This document shows, one piece after another, positions 1 to 6,287 of a stretch of 6,358 nt of DNA; the first letter of the stretch is position 1; each line of letters starts with the position of its first letter. The position numbers were made by a program, and so were the translations under genes. The DNA lies in the NCBI GenBank assembly GCA_014382685.1, contig JACNJG010000143.1, positions 1-6,358 on the forward strand, in the 5' to 3' direction. Origin of the DNA: Candidatus Cloacimonadota bacterium (GTDB lineage Bacteria; Cloacimonadota; Cloacimonadia; JGIOTU-2). Under the pieces are notes generated by a model that did no database searches, was not told the DNA's origin, and was given only the letters and a program-made list of their open reading frames with translations.

Positions 1-915
1 GTAACCGGTTTAAAGAAGAAACTTGCAAAAACACATAACTCTTTCATCAAGCGTATCGCAGAGATCGTTCAGTTAAGCGGCAAGGTTGATGAAGAGCTTA
101 TTGAAAATATTGAAGACATCCTTATTCAGGCGGATCTCGGAGTAACAATAACCGGCAAAATTATCTCACGATTAGAAGAGCAAATACGACTTCACAAATT
201 ATCTAAAACCGAACAGGTTTATGAAGCCCTTGAAAATATCATTATTACTATTCTTCAAGATGAATACAAAGATGTTGATGCCATTGATTTCAATCCCAAT
301 GAGAAGCCCTATGTTTTGCTTTTTGTAGGAGTGAACGGCGTGGGTAAAACTACGACCATTGCCAAATGTGCACAGCGTTTCAAAAATAATGGCAAAAAAG
401 TTCTTCTCGTTGCAGGTGACACTTTCCGTGCCGCAGCAATCGAGCAACTTGAGATTTGGGCAAAAAGAATTGGTGTGACAATCATCGGACAAGAATACGG
501 CTCTGATCCTTCATCTGTCATTTTTAACGCAATGCAGTCTGCAAAAGCACAGTCCTATGATGTCGTACTAATTGATACTGCAGGCAGACTTCATACAAAA
601 ATAAATCTGATGCGAGAGCTTGAAAAGATAAAACGGACTATTCAGAAACACATATCTGATGCACCTCATCAGGTTCTGCTTGTCGTTGATGCTACCACAG
701 GGCAAAATGGTGTTCAGCAGGCAAAGAAGTTCCTCGAATCCATACCGATCGACGGCATTATACTCACGAAACTTGACGGCACTGCTAAGGGTGGTGTAGC
801 TCTCGGCATCAAAGACAGTCTTCAGATACCGATCAAAGCCATCGGAGTTGGCGAACAAATAGACGATCTGAAGGACTTTGATGCAACAGAATTCGTGAAA
901 GCAATTTTTGAATAA
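1..915 (+). CDS. ftsY: Signal recognition particle receptor FtsY (5' end cut by window)
   Basis: GTPase that receives the SRP-ribosome-nascent chain complex at the inner face of the membrane, for co-translational insertion of membrane proteins. The frame is open from base 1 and gives 304 residues to the TAA at 913-915. Residues about 1-95 form the helical N domain (early part LKKKLAKTHNSF resembles family N-termini), and 100-304 the G domain: P-loop GVNGVGKTT at 110-118, DTFRAAA at 140-146, DTAGR at 192-196, DATTGQN at 230-236, TKLDG at 256-260, and a C-terminal GVGEQIDDLKDF segment. DTFRAAA and the lack of a methionine-rich M domain separate it from Ffh. Only a few N-terminal residues seem to be missing, so this is probably a short FtsY without a long acidic A domain, though an upstream extension cannot be excluded. 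It lies 58 bases before rnfC on the same strand. Confidence 0.95.
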   Translation, partial: VTGLKKKLAKTHNSFIKRIAEIVQLSGKVDEELIENIEDILIQADLGVTITGKIISRLEEQIRLHKLSKTEQVYEALENIIITILQDEYKDVDAIDFNPNEKPYVLLFVGVNGVGKTTTIAKCAQRFKNNGKKVLLVAGDTFRAAAIEQLEIWAKRIGVTIIGQEYGSDPSSVIFNAMQSAKAQSYDVVLIDTAGRLHTKINLMRELEKIKRTIQKHISDAPHQVLLVVDATTGQNGVQQAKKFLESIPIDGIILTKLDGTAKGGVALGIKDSLQIPIKAIGVGEQIDDLKDFDATEFVKAIFE

Positions 916-928
916 TGATCATTTTAAA

Positions 929-954
929 TTTGAATTTTATAATTTTGAATTTTA
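929..954. repeat. Short AT-rich direct repeat between ftsY and rnfC
   Basis: The 11-mer TTTGAATTTTA occurs at 929-939 and again at 944-954, a pitch of 15 bases, within an almost pure A/T stretch. It sits just upstream of the rnfC ribosome binding site. It could be simple low-complexity spacer or a pair of operator-like sites; nothing here decides between them. Confidence 0.5.
938..943 (+). promoter_or_regulatory. Possible -10 box upstream of rnfC
   Basis: A perfect TATAAT lies 30 bases before the rnfC start codon, which would put transcription start near 950 and leave the ribosome binding site in a short leader. No convincing -35 hexamer is found 16 to 18 bases upstream (TGATCA at 916-921 is poor), and a TATAAT is likely by chance in such A/T-rich DNA. 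The rnf genes may instead be read through from ftsY. Confidence 0.25.
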
Positions 955-961
955 CATTTCC

Positions 962-967
962 AAAGGA
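962..967 (+). promoter_or_regulatory. Ribosome binding site of rnfC (decides the start)
   Basis: AAAGGA lies 6 bases before the ATG at 974. It favours that codon over the in-frame ATG at 908, which lies inside ftsY and would add 22 residues unlike any RnfC N-terminus. Confidence 0.8.
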
Positions 968-973
968 CTGATT

Positions 974-2299
974 ATGTGTGCAAAAACCTTTAAGGGTGGC
1001 ATCCATCCTCATGACTATAAGCATTTCTCCAATCATAAAGCGATCGAGATATTTCCTACACCTGAAAAACTATATATACCGTTAGTTCAGCATATAGGAC
1101 GTCCGGCTGTTCCCATCGTAAAAGTTGGTGATGAAGTGAAAAAAGGACAAAAGATCGCTGAAGCCGGCGGATTTGTTTCTATTCCTATGCACAGCCCTGT
1201 TTCCGGCAAAGTAACAAAGATCGGACCATACCCACATCCAACCGGTACGATCCAACATGCAATTGAGATCGAGAATGACGGAAAGTATGATTGGATATCA
1301 GAACTCCAGGATGACGAAAATTATTACTCATTAAGCAGTGACAAGATGAAGGAACGTATTCAGGAAGCAGGTATCTGCGGAATGGGCGGAGCTGGATTTC
1401 CTACACATGTAAAGCTTTCCCCACCTGAGAACCGTCCTATAGATACAGTCATTCTGAATGGTGTGGAGTGCGAACCCTACCTCACTTCCGACCATCGTCT
1501 TATGCTCGAACATCCTGAAGAGATCATTGAGGGTCTGCGCATCATAATGAAAGTGCTGGGTGCAAAGCGTGGATATATTGGCATCGAACTCAACAAAAAA
1601 GATGTAATCATAATTTTTAAACAGATGCTTCGCGATCACAAAAACATTAATGTTGTATCCTGTCAGCTTCGCTACCCGCAGGGTGCAGAAAAGCAACTGA
1701 TCTTTGCAGCTACCAAACGAAAAGTGCCTGCCGGTGGACTCCCAATGGATGTAGGAGTTGTTGTCCAAAATGTCGGAACTGCGTTTGCAATATATGAAGC
1801 ACTTCGTTATCATAAGCCACTTATTGAGAGGATTACTACAATAAGCGGAGCAATAGTTAATGAGCCCAAAAATCTGAAAGTGCCAATCGGAACACCACTT
1901 TCTCAACTGCTTGAATTCTGCGGTGGAACCTCTGAGGACATCGCCAAAATAATTTCCGGCGGTCCTATGATGGGTTTTGCACTTCCCGATCTGGAAGCTC
2001 CTGCAACAAAAACAACTTCGGGTTTTGTATTCATGGGTGAAAAAGAAGTTGTTGATACGACAGAAGCGACATGTTTGCGTTGCGGACGCTGTGTCGATGC
2101 ATGCCCAATGAATCTTTTGCCAAGCTTCATTGCTGATAAGGTGAAAAACGGACAATACGAAGAAGCAATGAAATTAGGCATTCTTGACTGTATTGAATGC
2201 GGTTCTTGCGGTTATGTGTGCCCATCTCATATTCAGCTAGTACAATGGATCAAAATTGGTAAAATCGAAGCTAATAAACTTAAACGCCAAGATAAATAG
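974..2299 (+). CDS. rnfC: Rnf complex subunit RnfC (NADH/FMN and 2x[4Fe-4S] subunit)
   Basis: Peripheral cytoplasmic subunit of the ferredoxin:NAD+ oxidoreductase; it holds FMN and the NAD(H) site and passes electrons through two [4Fe-4S] clusters. The 441-residue protein opens with the family's FKGGIHPHDYK (6-16), followed by a lipoyl/barrel-sandwich-like part at about 43-100 (VGDEVKKGQKIAEAGG; HSPVSGKV). The glycine-rich nucleotide region GICGMGGAGFPTHVK lies at 133-147 and LNGVECEPYLTSDHRLM at 161-177. A SLBB-like part follows at about 285-340. Cluster motifs are C367-C370-C373-C377 and C406-C409-C412-C416, each ending in CP. The length is that of the compact form, without the long Ala/Lys-rich C-terminal repeat region of gammaproteobacterial RnfC. 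It is the first gene of the operon; ATG 974 is chosen for its AAAGGA site and the N-terminal match. NuoF was considered, but the N-terminus and neighbours identify RnfC. Confidence 0.97.
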   Translation: MCAKTFKGGIHPHDYKHFSNHKAIEIFPTPEKLYIPLVQHIGRPAVPIVKVGDEVKKGQKIAEAGGFVSIPMHSPVSGKVTKIGPYPHPTGTIQHAIEIENDGKYDWISELQDDENYYSLSSDKMKERIQEAGICGMGGAGFPTHVKLSPPENRPIDTVILNGVECEPYLTSDHRLMLEHPEEIIEGLRIIMKVLGAKRGYIGIELNKKDVIIIFKQMLRDHKNINVVSCQLRYPQGAEKQLIFAATKRKVPAGGLPMDVGVVVQNVGTAFAIYEALRYHKPLIERITTISGAIVNEPKNLKVPIGTPLSQLLEFCGGTSEDIAKIISGGPMMGFALPDLEAPATKTTSGFVFMGEKEVVDTTEATCLRCGRCVDACPMNLLPSFIADKVKNGQYEEAMKLGILDCIECGSCGYVCPSHIQLVQWIKIGKIEANKLKRQDK

Positions 2300-2304
2300 T
2301 TTTC

Positions 2305-2309
2305 GGAGG
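2305..2309 (+). promoter_or_regulatory. Ribosome binding site of rnfD (decides a GTG start)
   Basis: GGAGG lies 8 bases before the GTG at 2318 and only 2 bases before the in-frame TTG at 2312, so GTG 2318 is the better start. A further in-frame GTG at 2327 is 17 bases away, which is too far. Confidence 0.75.
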
Positions 2310-2317
2310 TTTTGAAC

Positions 2318-3397
2318 GTGAATTTAGTGAATGTTTCTTCTTCTCCGCACCTGCACGAACAGGTAAATGTTCGCAGGGTGATGTGGACTGTTGTTATCGC
2401 TCTGCTGCCGGCTCTTATTGCCGCATACCTTTTCTTTGGATGGAGATCGATCTTGATAACCATTCTTGGAGTGGTTGCTGCTGTGGGAACAGAAGCTCTT
2501 GTTCAATTTTTAACAAAAAGACCTATTACGATCTCTGATGGCAGCGCCGTAGTTACAGGAATGCTCCTCGCTTTCAACCTTCCTCCTCTTACTCCATGGT
2601 GGATACCTGTTGTGGGTTCTATTTTCGCTATTACTATTGGAAAGCAGATCTTTGGTGGTCTGGGTTATAATCCTGTAAATCCTGCGCTACTTGGTCGTGC
2701 CTTCCTTATGGCATCCTGGCCTATTCAGATGACAACCGGCTGGGCAACAAAGCTTGCTAATGCAGGTGTTGCAACCGTTTCTGGTCTTAAGCAAACTCTG
2801 ATCACGGGCGGAAATGCGCAACTCCAAAATCTCATTACCTCTGCCACTCCTCTTAATTTAGCACAACAGATTCGTGGAGATATTGTAGCAGGAACTGCCG
2901 GAGATTCTGCCAGAACTATTTTTCACCAGCTTTCGTCTCTGGATTACATCAAAGAGCTCTTCTGGGGTAACATCGGCGGTTGTATTGGTGAAGTATCGGC
3001 AGCAGCGCTTATACTAGGAGCTGCTATTCTTGTGTACAAACATTACATCGAATGGCGAATACCCATCGGTTATATCGGAACTGTTGCCTTCCTGAGCTGG
3101 ATGGTTGGCGGGATCGACGGGCTGTTTTCCGGTCCTATCCTTTTCCACATTTTCTCCGGCGGTCTTATTCTTGGGGCTTTCTTTATGGCTACGGATATGG
3201 TCACCTCTCCTGTCACAAAAAATGGGCGGCTTATATTCGGCATCGGATGTGGTTTGCTCACAGTTGTGATCCGTACATGGGGAGGTTATCCCGAAGGAGT
3301 GTCCTATTCCATTCTTATTATGAACATCGCTACGCCGCTTATTGATAAGTTAACCCCACAAAAAACCTTTGGGTATCGAAAGAAATCCAATAAGTAA
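2318..3397 (+). CDS. rnfD: Rnf complex membrane subunit RnfD (covalent FMN)
   Basis: Integral membrane subunit of the NqrB/RnfD family, part of the electron and ion path of Rnf. From GTG 2318 it has 359 residues, with VSSSPHLHEQVNVRRVMW near the N-terminus (6-23) and about ten hydrophobic segments (roughly 22-62, 75-115, 217-240, 250-292, 303-319, 328-342). Family motifs seen are GGLGYNPVNPALLGRAF (113-129) and ATDMVTSPVT (291-300). The probable FMN-bearing threonine is Thr177 in ITSATPL (173-179). The residue where the flavinylation motif usually has Asp is Asn171 here. The gene starts 18 bases after rnfC. NqrB was rejected because the protein lacks the longer NqrB N-terminus and the neighbours are all rnf. 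Confidence 0.97.
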   Translation: MNLVNVSSSPHLHEQVNVRRVMWTVVIALLPALIAAYLFFGWRSILITILGVVAAVGTEALVQFLTKRPITISDGSAVVTGMLLAFNLPPLTPWWIPVVGSIFAITIGKQIFGGLGYNPVNPALLGRAFLMASWPIQMTTGWATKLANAGVATVSGLKQTLITGGNAQLQNLITSATPLNLAQQIRGDIVAGTAGDSARTIFHQLSSLDYIKELFWGNIGGCIGEVSAAALILGAAILVYKHYIEWRIPIGYIGTVAFLSWMVGGIDGLFSGPILFHIFSGGLILGAFFMATDMVTSPVTKNGRLIFGIGCGLLTVVIRTWGGYPEGVSYSILIMNIATPLIDKLTPQKTFGYRKKSNK

Positions 3398-3418
3398 TCA
3401 TATATTTTTGAGGATAGT

Positions 3419-3949
3419 ATGAAAGATTTTATTCGTCCTACGCTTGTCTTGCTAATTATTTGTGTGATCTCTGGTGCAATTCTTGCTTTTATTTATCAAC
3501 AAACCGCACCGCTCATTGCTGAGAACAAACTGAAAGCCGAAGAAGCTGCACGCAGACTGGTTCTGCCAGATGCTGAATTCTTCAAACCGGTTTCAGACAG
3601 CAGTGAGGTTCTTTATTATGAAGGTTACTCTGCAGACAGCACGCTTGTGGGTTATATTTTTTCCTGTGTGCAGTACGGGTACAGCAGCGATGTAAAAACT
3701 ATCGTCGGGCTTACTCCCGAGCTTATGATAAGTGCGATTACTGTGGTATCACAAGCAGAAACTCCCGGGCTCGGTGCAAACTGTACAAAAGATGATTTTA
3801 CTGCACAATTCACAGGTAAAAATCCTGATAATATCTATGTCGATAAAGACGGTGGTGATATCCAGTCCCTTACCGGTGCAACCATTACCACCCGTGCAGT
3901 CACCAATGCAATTCGTGACGCTTTTCAAAAGCTGCAAGACAGACTATAG
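3419..3949 (+). CDS. rnfG: Rnf complex subunit RnfG (covalent FMN)
   Basis: Single-span membrane subunit whose outer domain carries FMN bound by a phosphoester to threonine, a bond made in this family by the flavin transferase ApbE; no apbE is visible in this window. The 176-residue protein has one N-terminal membrane helix at about 7-26, then a soluble FMN-binding domain. Conserved stretches are ETPGLGA at 114-120 and SLTGATITTRAV at 150-161, making Thr155 the likely FMN site. The position three residues before the TGAT, commonly Asp, is Gln149; an Asp is at 147. ATG 3419 follows GAGGA (3410-3414) by 4 bases, and the gene lies 21 bases after rnfD. Length is normal for the compact form of the family. 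Confidence 0.96.
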   Translation: MKDFIRPTLVLLIICVISGAILAFIYQQTAPLIAENKLKAEEAARRLVLPDAEFFKPVSDSSEVLYYEGYSADSTLVGYIFSCVQYGYSSDVKTIVGLTPELMISAITVVSQAETPGLGANCTKDDFTAQFTGKNPDNIYVDKDGGDIQSLTGATITTRAVTNAIRDAFQKLQDRL

Positions 3950-3960
3950 CGAGGAGAATA

Positions 3961-4563
3961 ATGAAAGCAATTCAAGAATTTACAAAAGGTATCATAAAAG
4001 AAAATCCTGTATTTGTTATGGCGCTTGGATTATGTCCCGTTCTCGCAGTGAGTACATCTGTGCAGAATGCTATTGGAATGGGCGCTGCTGCAACATTCGT
4101 TCTCGTTTGTTCAAATATCTTTATTTCCCTCCTCAAAAACTTTATTCCGAGTAAAGTCCGTATTCCCTGTTATATTTTGGTGATCGCATCCTTTGTAACG
4201 ATCGTTGATATGGCTATGGAAGCATATGTTCCACCTCTTCATAAAAGTCTCGGCATTTTCATACCTCTCATTGTGGTGAACTGTATCATTCTTGGAAGAG
4301 CTGAAGCATTTGCCAGTAAGAATGGGGTGTTCAAATCTATGCTGGACGGACTTGGAATGGGAGTTGGTTTCATGCTTGCAATTATTGTAATTGCCTCTAT
4401 AAGAGAATTTCTAGGTGTTGGTACAATATTAGATATTCGCATTCTTCCTGCTTCTTACAAGCCGATGATCGCTGCTATTCTTCCTCCCGGAGCTTTTATT
4501 ACGATTGGTCTTTTAATGGGTTTATTAAGTATTTTGCAGAACAAGAAGAAATCTAAAGCATAG
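3961..4563 (+). CDS. rnfE: Rnf complex membrane subunit RnfE
   Basis: Integral membrane subunit of the RnfA/RnfE/NqrD/NqrE family. It pairs with RnfA, its paralogue of opposite topology; together they are known to hold a buried Fe-S site in the membrane that relays electrons across it. The 200-residue protein has about six hydrophobic segments. It carries the family's two half-membrane cysteine motifs: Cys25 in GLCPVLAVS (23-31) and Cys108 in PLIVVNCIILGRAEAFA (102-118). The C-terminus is basic (KKKSK). Start ATG 3961 follows GAGGAG (3951-3956) by 4 bases, and the gap from rnfG is 11 bases. The GRAEAF stretch and its position after rnfG mark it as E rather than A. Confidence 0.96.
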   Translation: MKAIQEFTKGIIKENPVFVMALGLCPVLAVSTSVQNAIGMGAAATFVLVCSNIFISLLKNFIPSKVRIPCYILVIASFVTIVDMAMEAYVPPLHKSLGIFIPLIVVNCIILGRAEAFASKNGVFKSMLDGLGMGVGFMLAIIVIASIREFLGVGTILDIRILPASYKPMIAAILPPGAFITIGLLMGLLSILQNKKKSKA

Positions 4564-4580
4564 ATGAGCAAGGAGCATTA

Positions 4581-5183
4581 ATGGATTTCTCAACACTTTT
4601 TATAATAATAATCGGTTCAATCTTTGTGAACAACTTTGTGATCCATCGTTTTTTGGGCTTATGTCCATACATCGGTGTGTCCAAGAAGATGGATTCCGCA
4701 TTCGGCATGGGTATGGCAGTTATCTTTGTGATGACTATGGCTTCGACAATTACGTGGCTTATATATACGTTTTTCCTCAATAAAGCAACAAGTATTTTTG
4801 GCATTGATCTGACCTTTCTTCGTACTATCGCATTCATTCTCAGTATTGCCGTACTTGTCCAATTTGTCGAGATGGTCATCAAGAAAGCTGCACCCGAACT
4901 TTATAAAGCGCTCGGTATTTATCTACCTCTTATCACTACGAACTGCGCAGTGCTTGGCGTTTCGCTTCTCAATATAAATGAAAACTATAACTTTATCGAG
5001 TCCATTGTAAATGGCGCTGCTGCAGGAGTTGGTTTCACACTTGTGCTTGTGCTCATGGCAGGAATTCGTGAACGCCTCGAATACAGTAAAGTTCCCAAAT
5101 CTATGAAGGGAATGCCTATATCCTTCATAGTTGCGGGTTGTATGGCTCTTGCCTTTCTCGGATTTTCCGGAATGAAATTTTAA
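4581..5183 (+). CDS. rnfA: Rnf complex membrane subunit RnfA
   Basis: Integral membrane partner of RnfE with about six hydrophobic segments in 200 residues. Diagnostic stretches are FVNNFVIHRFLGLCPYIGVS (15-34), with Cys28, and LPLITTNCAVLGVSLLN (115-131), with Cys122. These two cysteines are the expected ligands that, with RnfE Cys25 and Cys108, form the membrane Fe-S site. GIRERLEYSKVPKSMKG (161-177) is the usual loop before the last helix. AAGGAG (4570-4575) precedes the ATG by 5 bases. The gap from rnfE is 17 bases, including a TAG and an out-of-frame ATG at 4564. The same length as RnfE reflects their common ancestry. Confidence 0.97.
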   Translation: MDFSTLFIIIIGSIFVNNFVIHRFLGLCPYIGVSKKMDSAFGMGMAVIFVMTMASTITWLIYTFFLNKATSIFGIDLTFLRTIAFILSIAVLVQFVEMVIKKAAPELYKALGIYLPLITTNCAVLGVSLLNINENYNFIESIVNGAAAGVGFTLVLVLMAGIRERLEYSKVPKSMKGMPISFIVAGCMALAFLGFSGMKF

Positions 5184-5195
5184 AAAGGAGCACAC

Positions 5196-6179
5196 ATGTT
5201 ATTGGTTTCCATAATTGTTTTAAGTGTTCTTGGTATATTGTTTGGTATCGCACTCTCTTTTGCTTCAAAGGTATTTCATGTTGAAATTGATCCTAAAATT
5301 GAGCAGATCGAAGAAGTGCTTCCCGGCGTAAATTGCGGTGCTTGTGGCTATCCTGGCTGTGCTGCTTATGCAGAAGCTTTAGTTGTATCCGGTGCTGACC
5401 CCACTTTATGCGCACCCGGCGGCGATAATGTTGCAGCGAAAATCGCAAAGATCATGGGAACAAAAGCAAGCAAAAAAGAGAGAAAAATCGCGGTCATCCA
5501 TTGCCAAAGTGGTGGGATTGATAACACTAAAATTAAATTTGAAAATAAAGGCATTGCCACATGTCAGGCAGCAATACTACTTTCCAATGGGCAGAATGCA
5601 TGTACATATGGTTGTCTCGGATATAATGACTGCTACCGCGTGTGCCCATTCGATGCGATCTCCATCGACGAAAATAATATGCGAATTATTGATGAGGACA
5701 AATGCACGGGATGCGGAAAATGTGTGGAAGCGTGTCCGAGAGATCTTATTGAGCTCGTACCTATCAGCAAGAAAGTTCATATTCAGTGCATGTCCCATGA
5801 TAAAGGCAAGGATGCAAAAGCAAATTGCGGAAACAACACTGCTTGTATCGGCTGCGGTCTTTGTGTGAAAAAATGCCCTGTCAATGCGATAACCCTTGAA
5901 AATAATCTCGCAACTATTAATTATGAAAAATGTGTGTCTTGCGGTTTGTGTGCAACAGTGTGCCCCACAAAAGCAATTGAAGATAGAATTATAATTCGTC
6001 CTCAGCCAATAATCATTGAAGAAAATTGTATTGGGTGCACGATCTGTGCTAAGAAATGTCCTGTCGGTGCAATTGATGGGAAAGTGAAAAAGGTGCATAA
6101 GATCGATGAGGAGAAGTGCATTCGGTGCGGGATATGTATTGATGTCTGTCCGAAAAAAGCGATAGAAGCAAAGTCCTGA
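5196..6179 (+). CDS. rnfB: Rnf complex subunit RnfB, multi-[4Fe-4S], extended C-terminus
   Basis: Entry subunit that takes electrons from reduced ferredoxin. It has 327 residues. A membrane helix spans about 2-22, then comes the Fe-S domain motif C47-C50-C55-C72, and a linker with C103 and C123. Next are three ferredoxin-like pairs: C136-C140-C146-C150 with C170-C173-C176-C180; C217-C220-C223-C227 with C246-C249-C252-C256; and C278-C281-C284-C288 with C308-C311-C314-C318. That is room for seven [4Fe-4S] clusters. Cys198 and Cys211 lie in the linker between the first two pairs. The third pair resembles the second closely and makes this longer than the gammaproteobacterial RsxB, which has one N-terminal cluster and one pair. 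AAAGGAG (5184-5190) lies 5 bases before the ATG, and rnfA ends 12 bases upstream. It is the last gene of the operon. Confidence 0.97.
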   Translation: MLLVSIIVLSVLGILFGIALSFASKVFHVEIDPKIEQIEEVLPGVNCGACGYPGCAAYAEALVVSGADPTLCAPGGDNVAAKIAKIMGTKASKKERKIAVIHCQSGGIDNTKIKFENKGIATCQAAILLSNGQNACTYGCLGYNDCYRVCPFDAISIDENNMRIIDEDKCTGCGKCVEACPRDLIELVPISKKVHIQCMSHDKGKDAKANCGNNTACIGCGLCVKKCPVNAITLENNLATINYEKCVSCGLCATVCPTKAIEDRIIIRPQPIIIEENCIGCTICAKKCPVGAIDGKVKKVHKIDEEKCIRCGICIDVCPKKAIEAKS

Positions 6180-6208
6180 CGAGAATATCTGAAACTAAAA
6201 GGTTTCAC

Positions 6209-6235
6209 CACGAAAGTCACGAAAAACACGAAAGT
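6209..6235. repeat. Three 9-base CACGAAA-type tandem units
   Basis: CACGAAAGT (6209-6217), CACGAAAAA (6218-6226) and CACGAAAGT (6227-6235) stand head to tail, preceded by TTTCAC. From memory, similar CACGAAG/CACGAAA strings occur between genes in many environmental bacterial genomes and, read on the - strand, give spurious FVFFVTFVV-like peptides. The 9-base period would keep a frame, but no gene is supported. Confidence 0.75.
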
Positions 6236-6244
6236 GAAAATGTA

Positions 6245-6287
6245 GAATTACCTTGTCACAAGTCGAAGAGCTTGTGATAAGTAATTC
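6245..6287. repeat. Long imperfect inverted repeat (hairpin)
   Basis: Arm 6245-6262 (GAATTACCTTGTCACAAG) pairs with arm 6271-6287 (CTTGTGATAAGTAATTC) around an 8-base loop, TCGAAGAG. Seventeen pairs form, with one bulged C and one G-T wobble. No T-run follows, so it is not a standard intrinsic terminator. It could be an end-of-transcript stabiliser, a REP-like dispersed hairpin, a regulatory RNA, or a remnant of a small mobile repeat. Confidence 0.7.

Noticed and set aside
908..973. Upstream in-frame ATG of rnfC, adding 22 residues
   Set aside because: It overlaps the end of ftsY, has no fitting ribosome binding site, and the extra residues come from A/T spacer DNA and match no RnfC N-terminus.
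1331..2155. Long open frame of 274 codons on the - strand inside rnfC
   Set aside because: Antisense to a certain gene; the translation is Cys/His/Phe-rich and resembles no protein family. It follows from codon bias of rnfC.
2312..2317. TTG start for rnfD
   Set aside because: It is only 2 bases from GGAGG, whereas GTG 2318 is 8 bases away.
3732..4154. Open frame on the + strand across rnfG and rnfE
   Set aside because: It is out of frame with two well supported genes and has no plausible product.
5383..5868. Open frame on the + strand inside rnfB
   Set aside because: A shifted-frame shadow of the cysteine-rich rnfB coding sequence.
974..6179. Na+-translocating NADH:quinone reductase (nqr) operon
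   Set aside because: No nqrA or nqrF is present; RnfB and RnfC with their cysteine motifs define Rnf.
6191..6206. GAAAC-TAAAAG-GTTTC stem as the operon terminator
   Set aside because: Only 5 mostly weak pairs, and no T-run follows (next bases ACCACG).
6002..6229. Small - strand protein of 75 residues starting in the CACGAAA units
   Set aside because: Most of it is antisense to rnfB; the FFVTFVV start is simply the repeat read backwards, a known source of spurious proteins.
6209..6235. CRISPR array
   Set aside because: Units are 9 bases and directly adjacent, with no spacers and no cas genes nearby.
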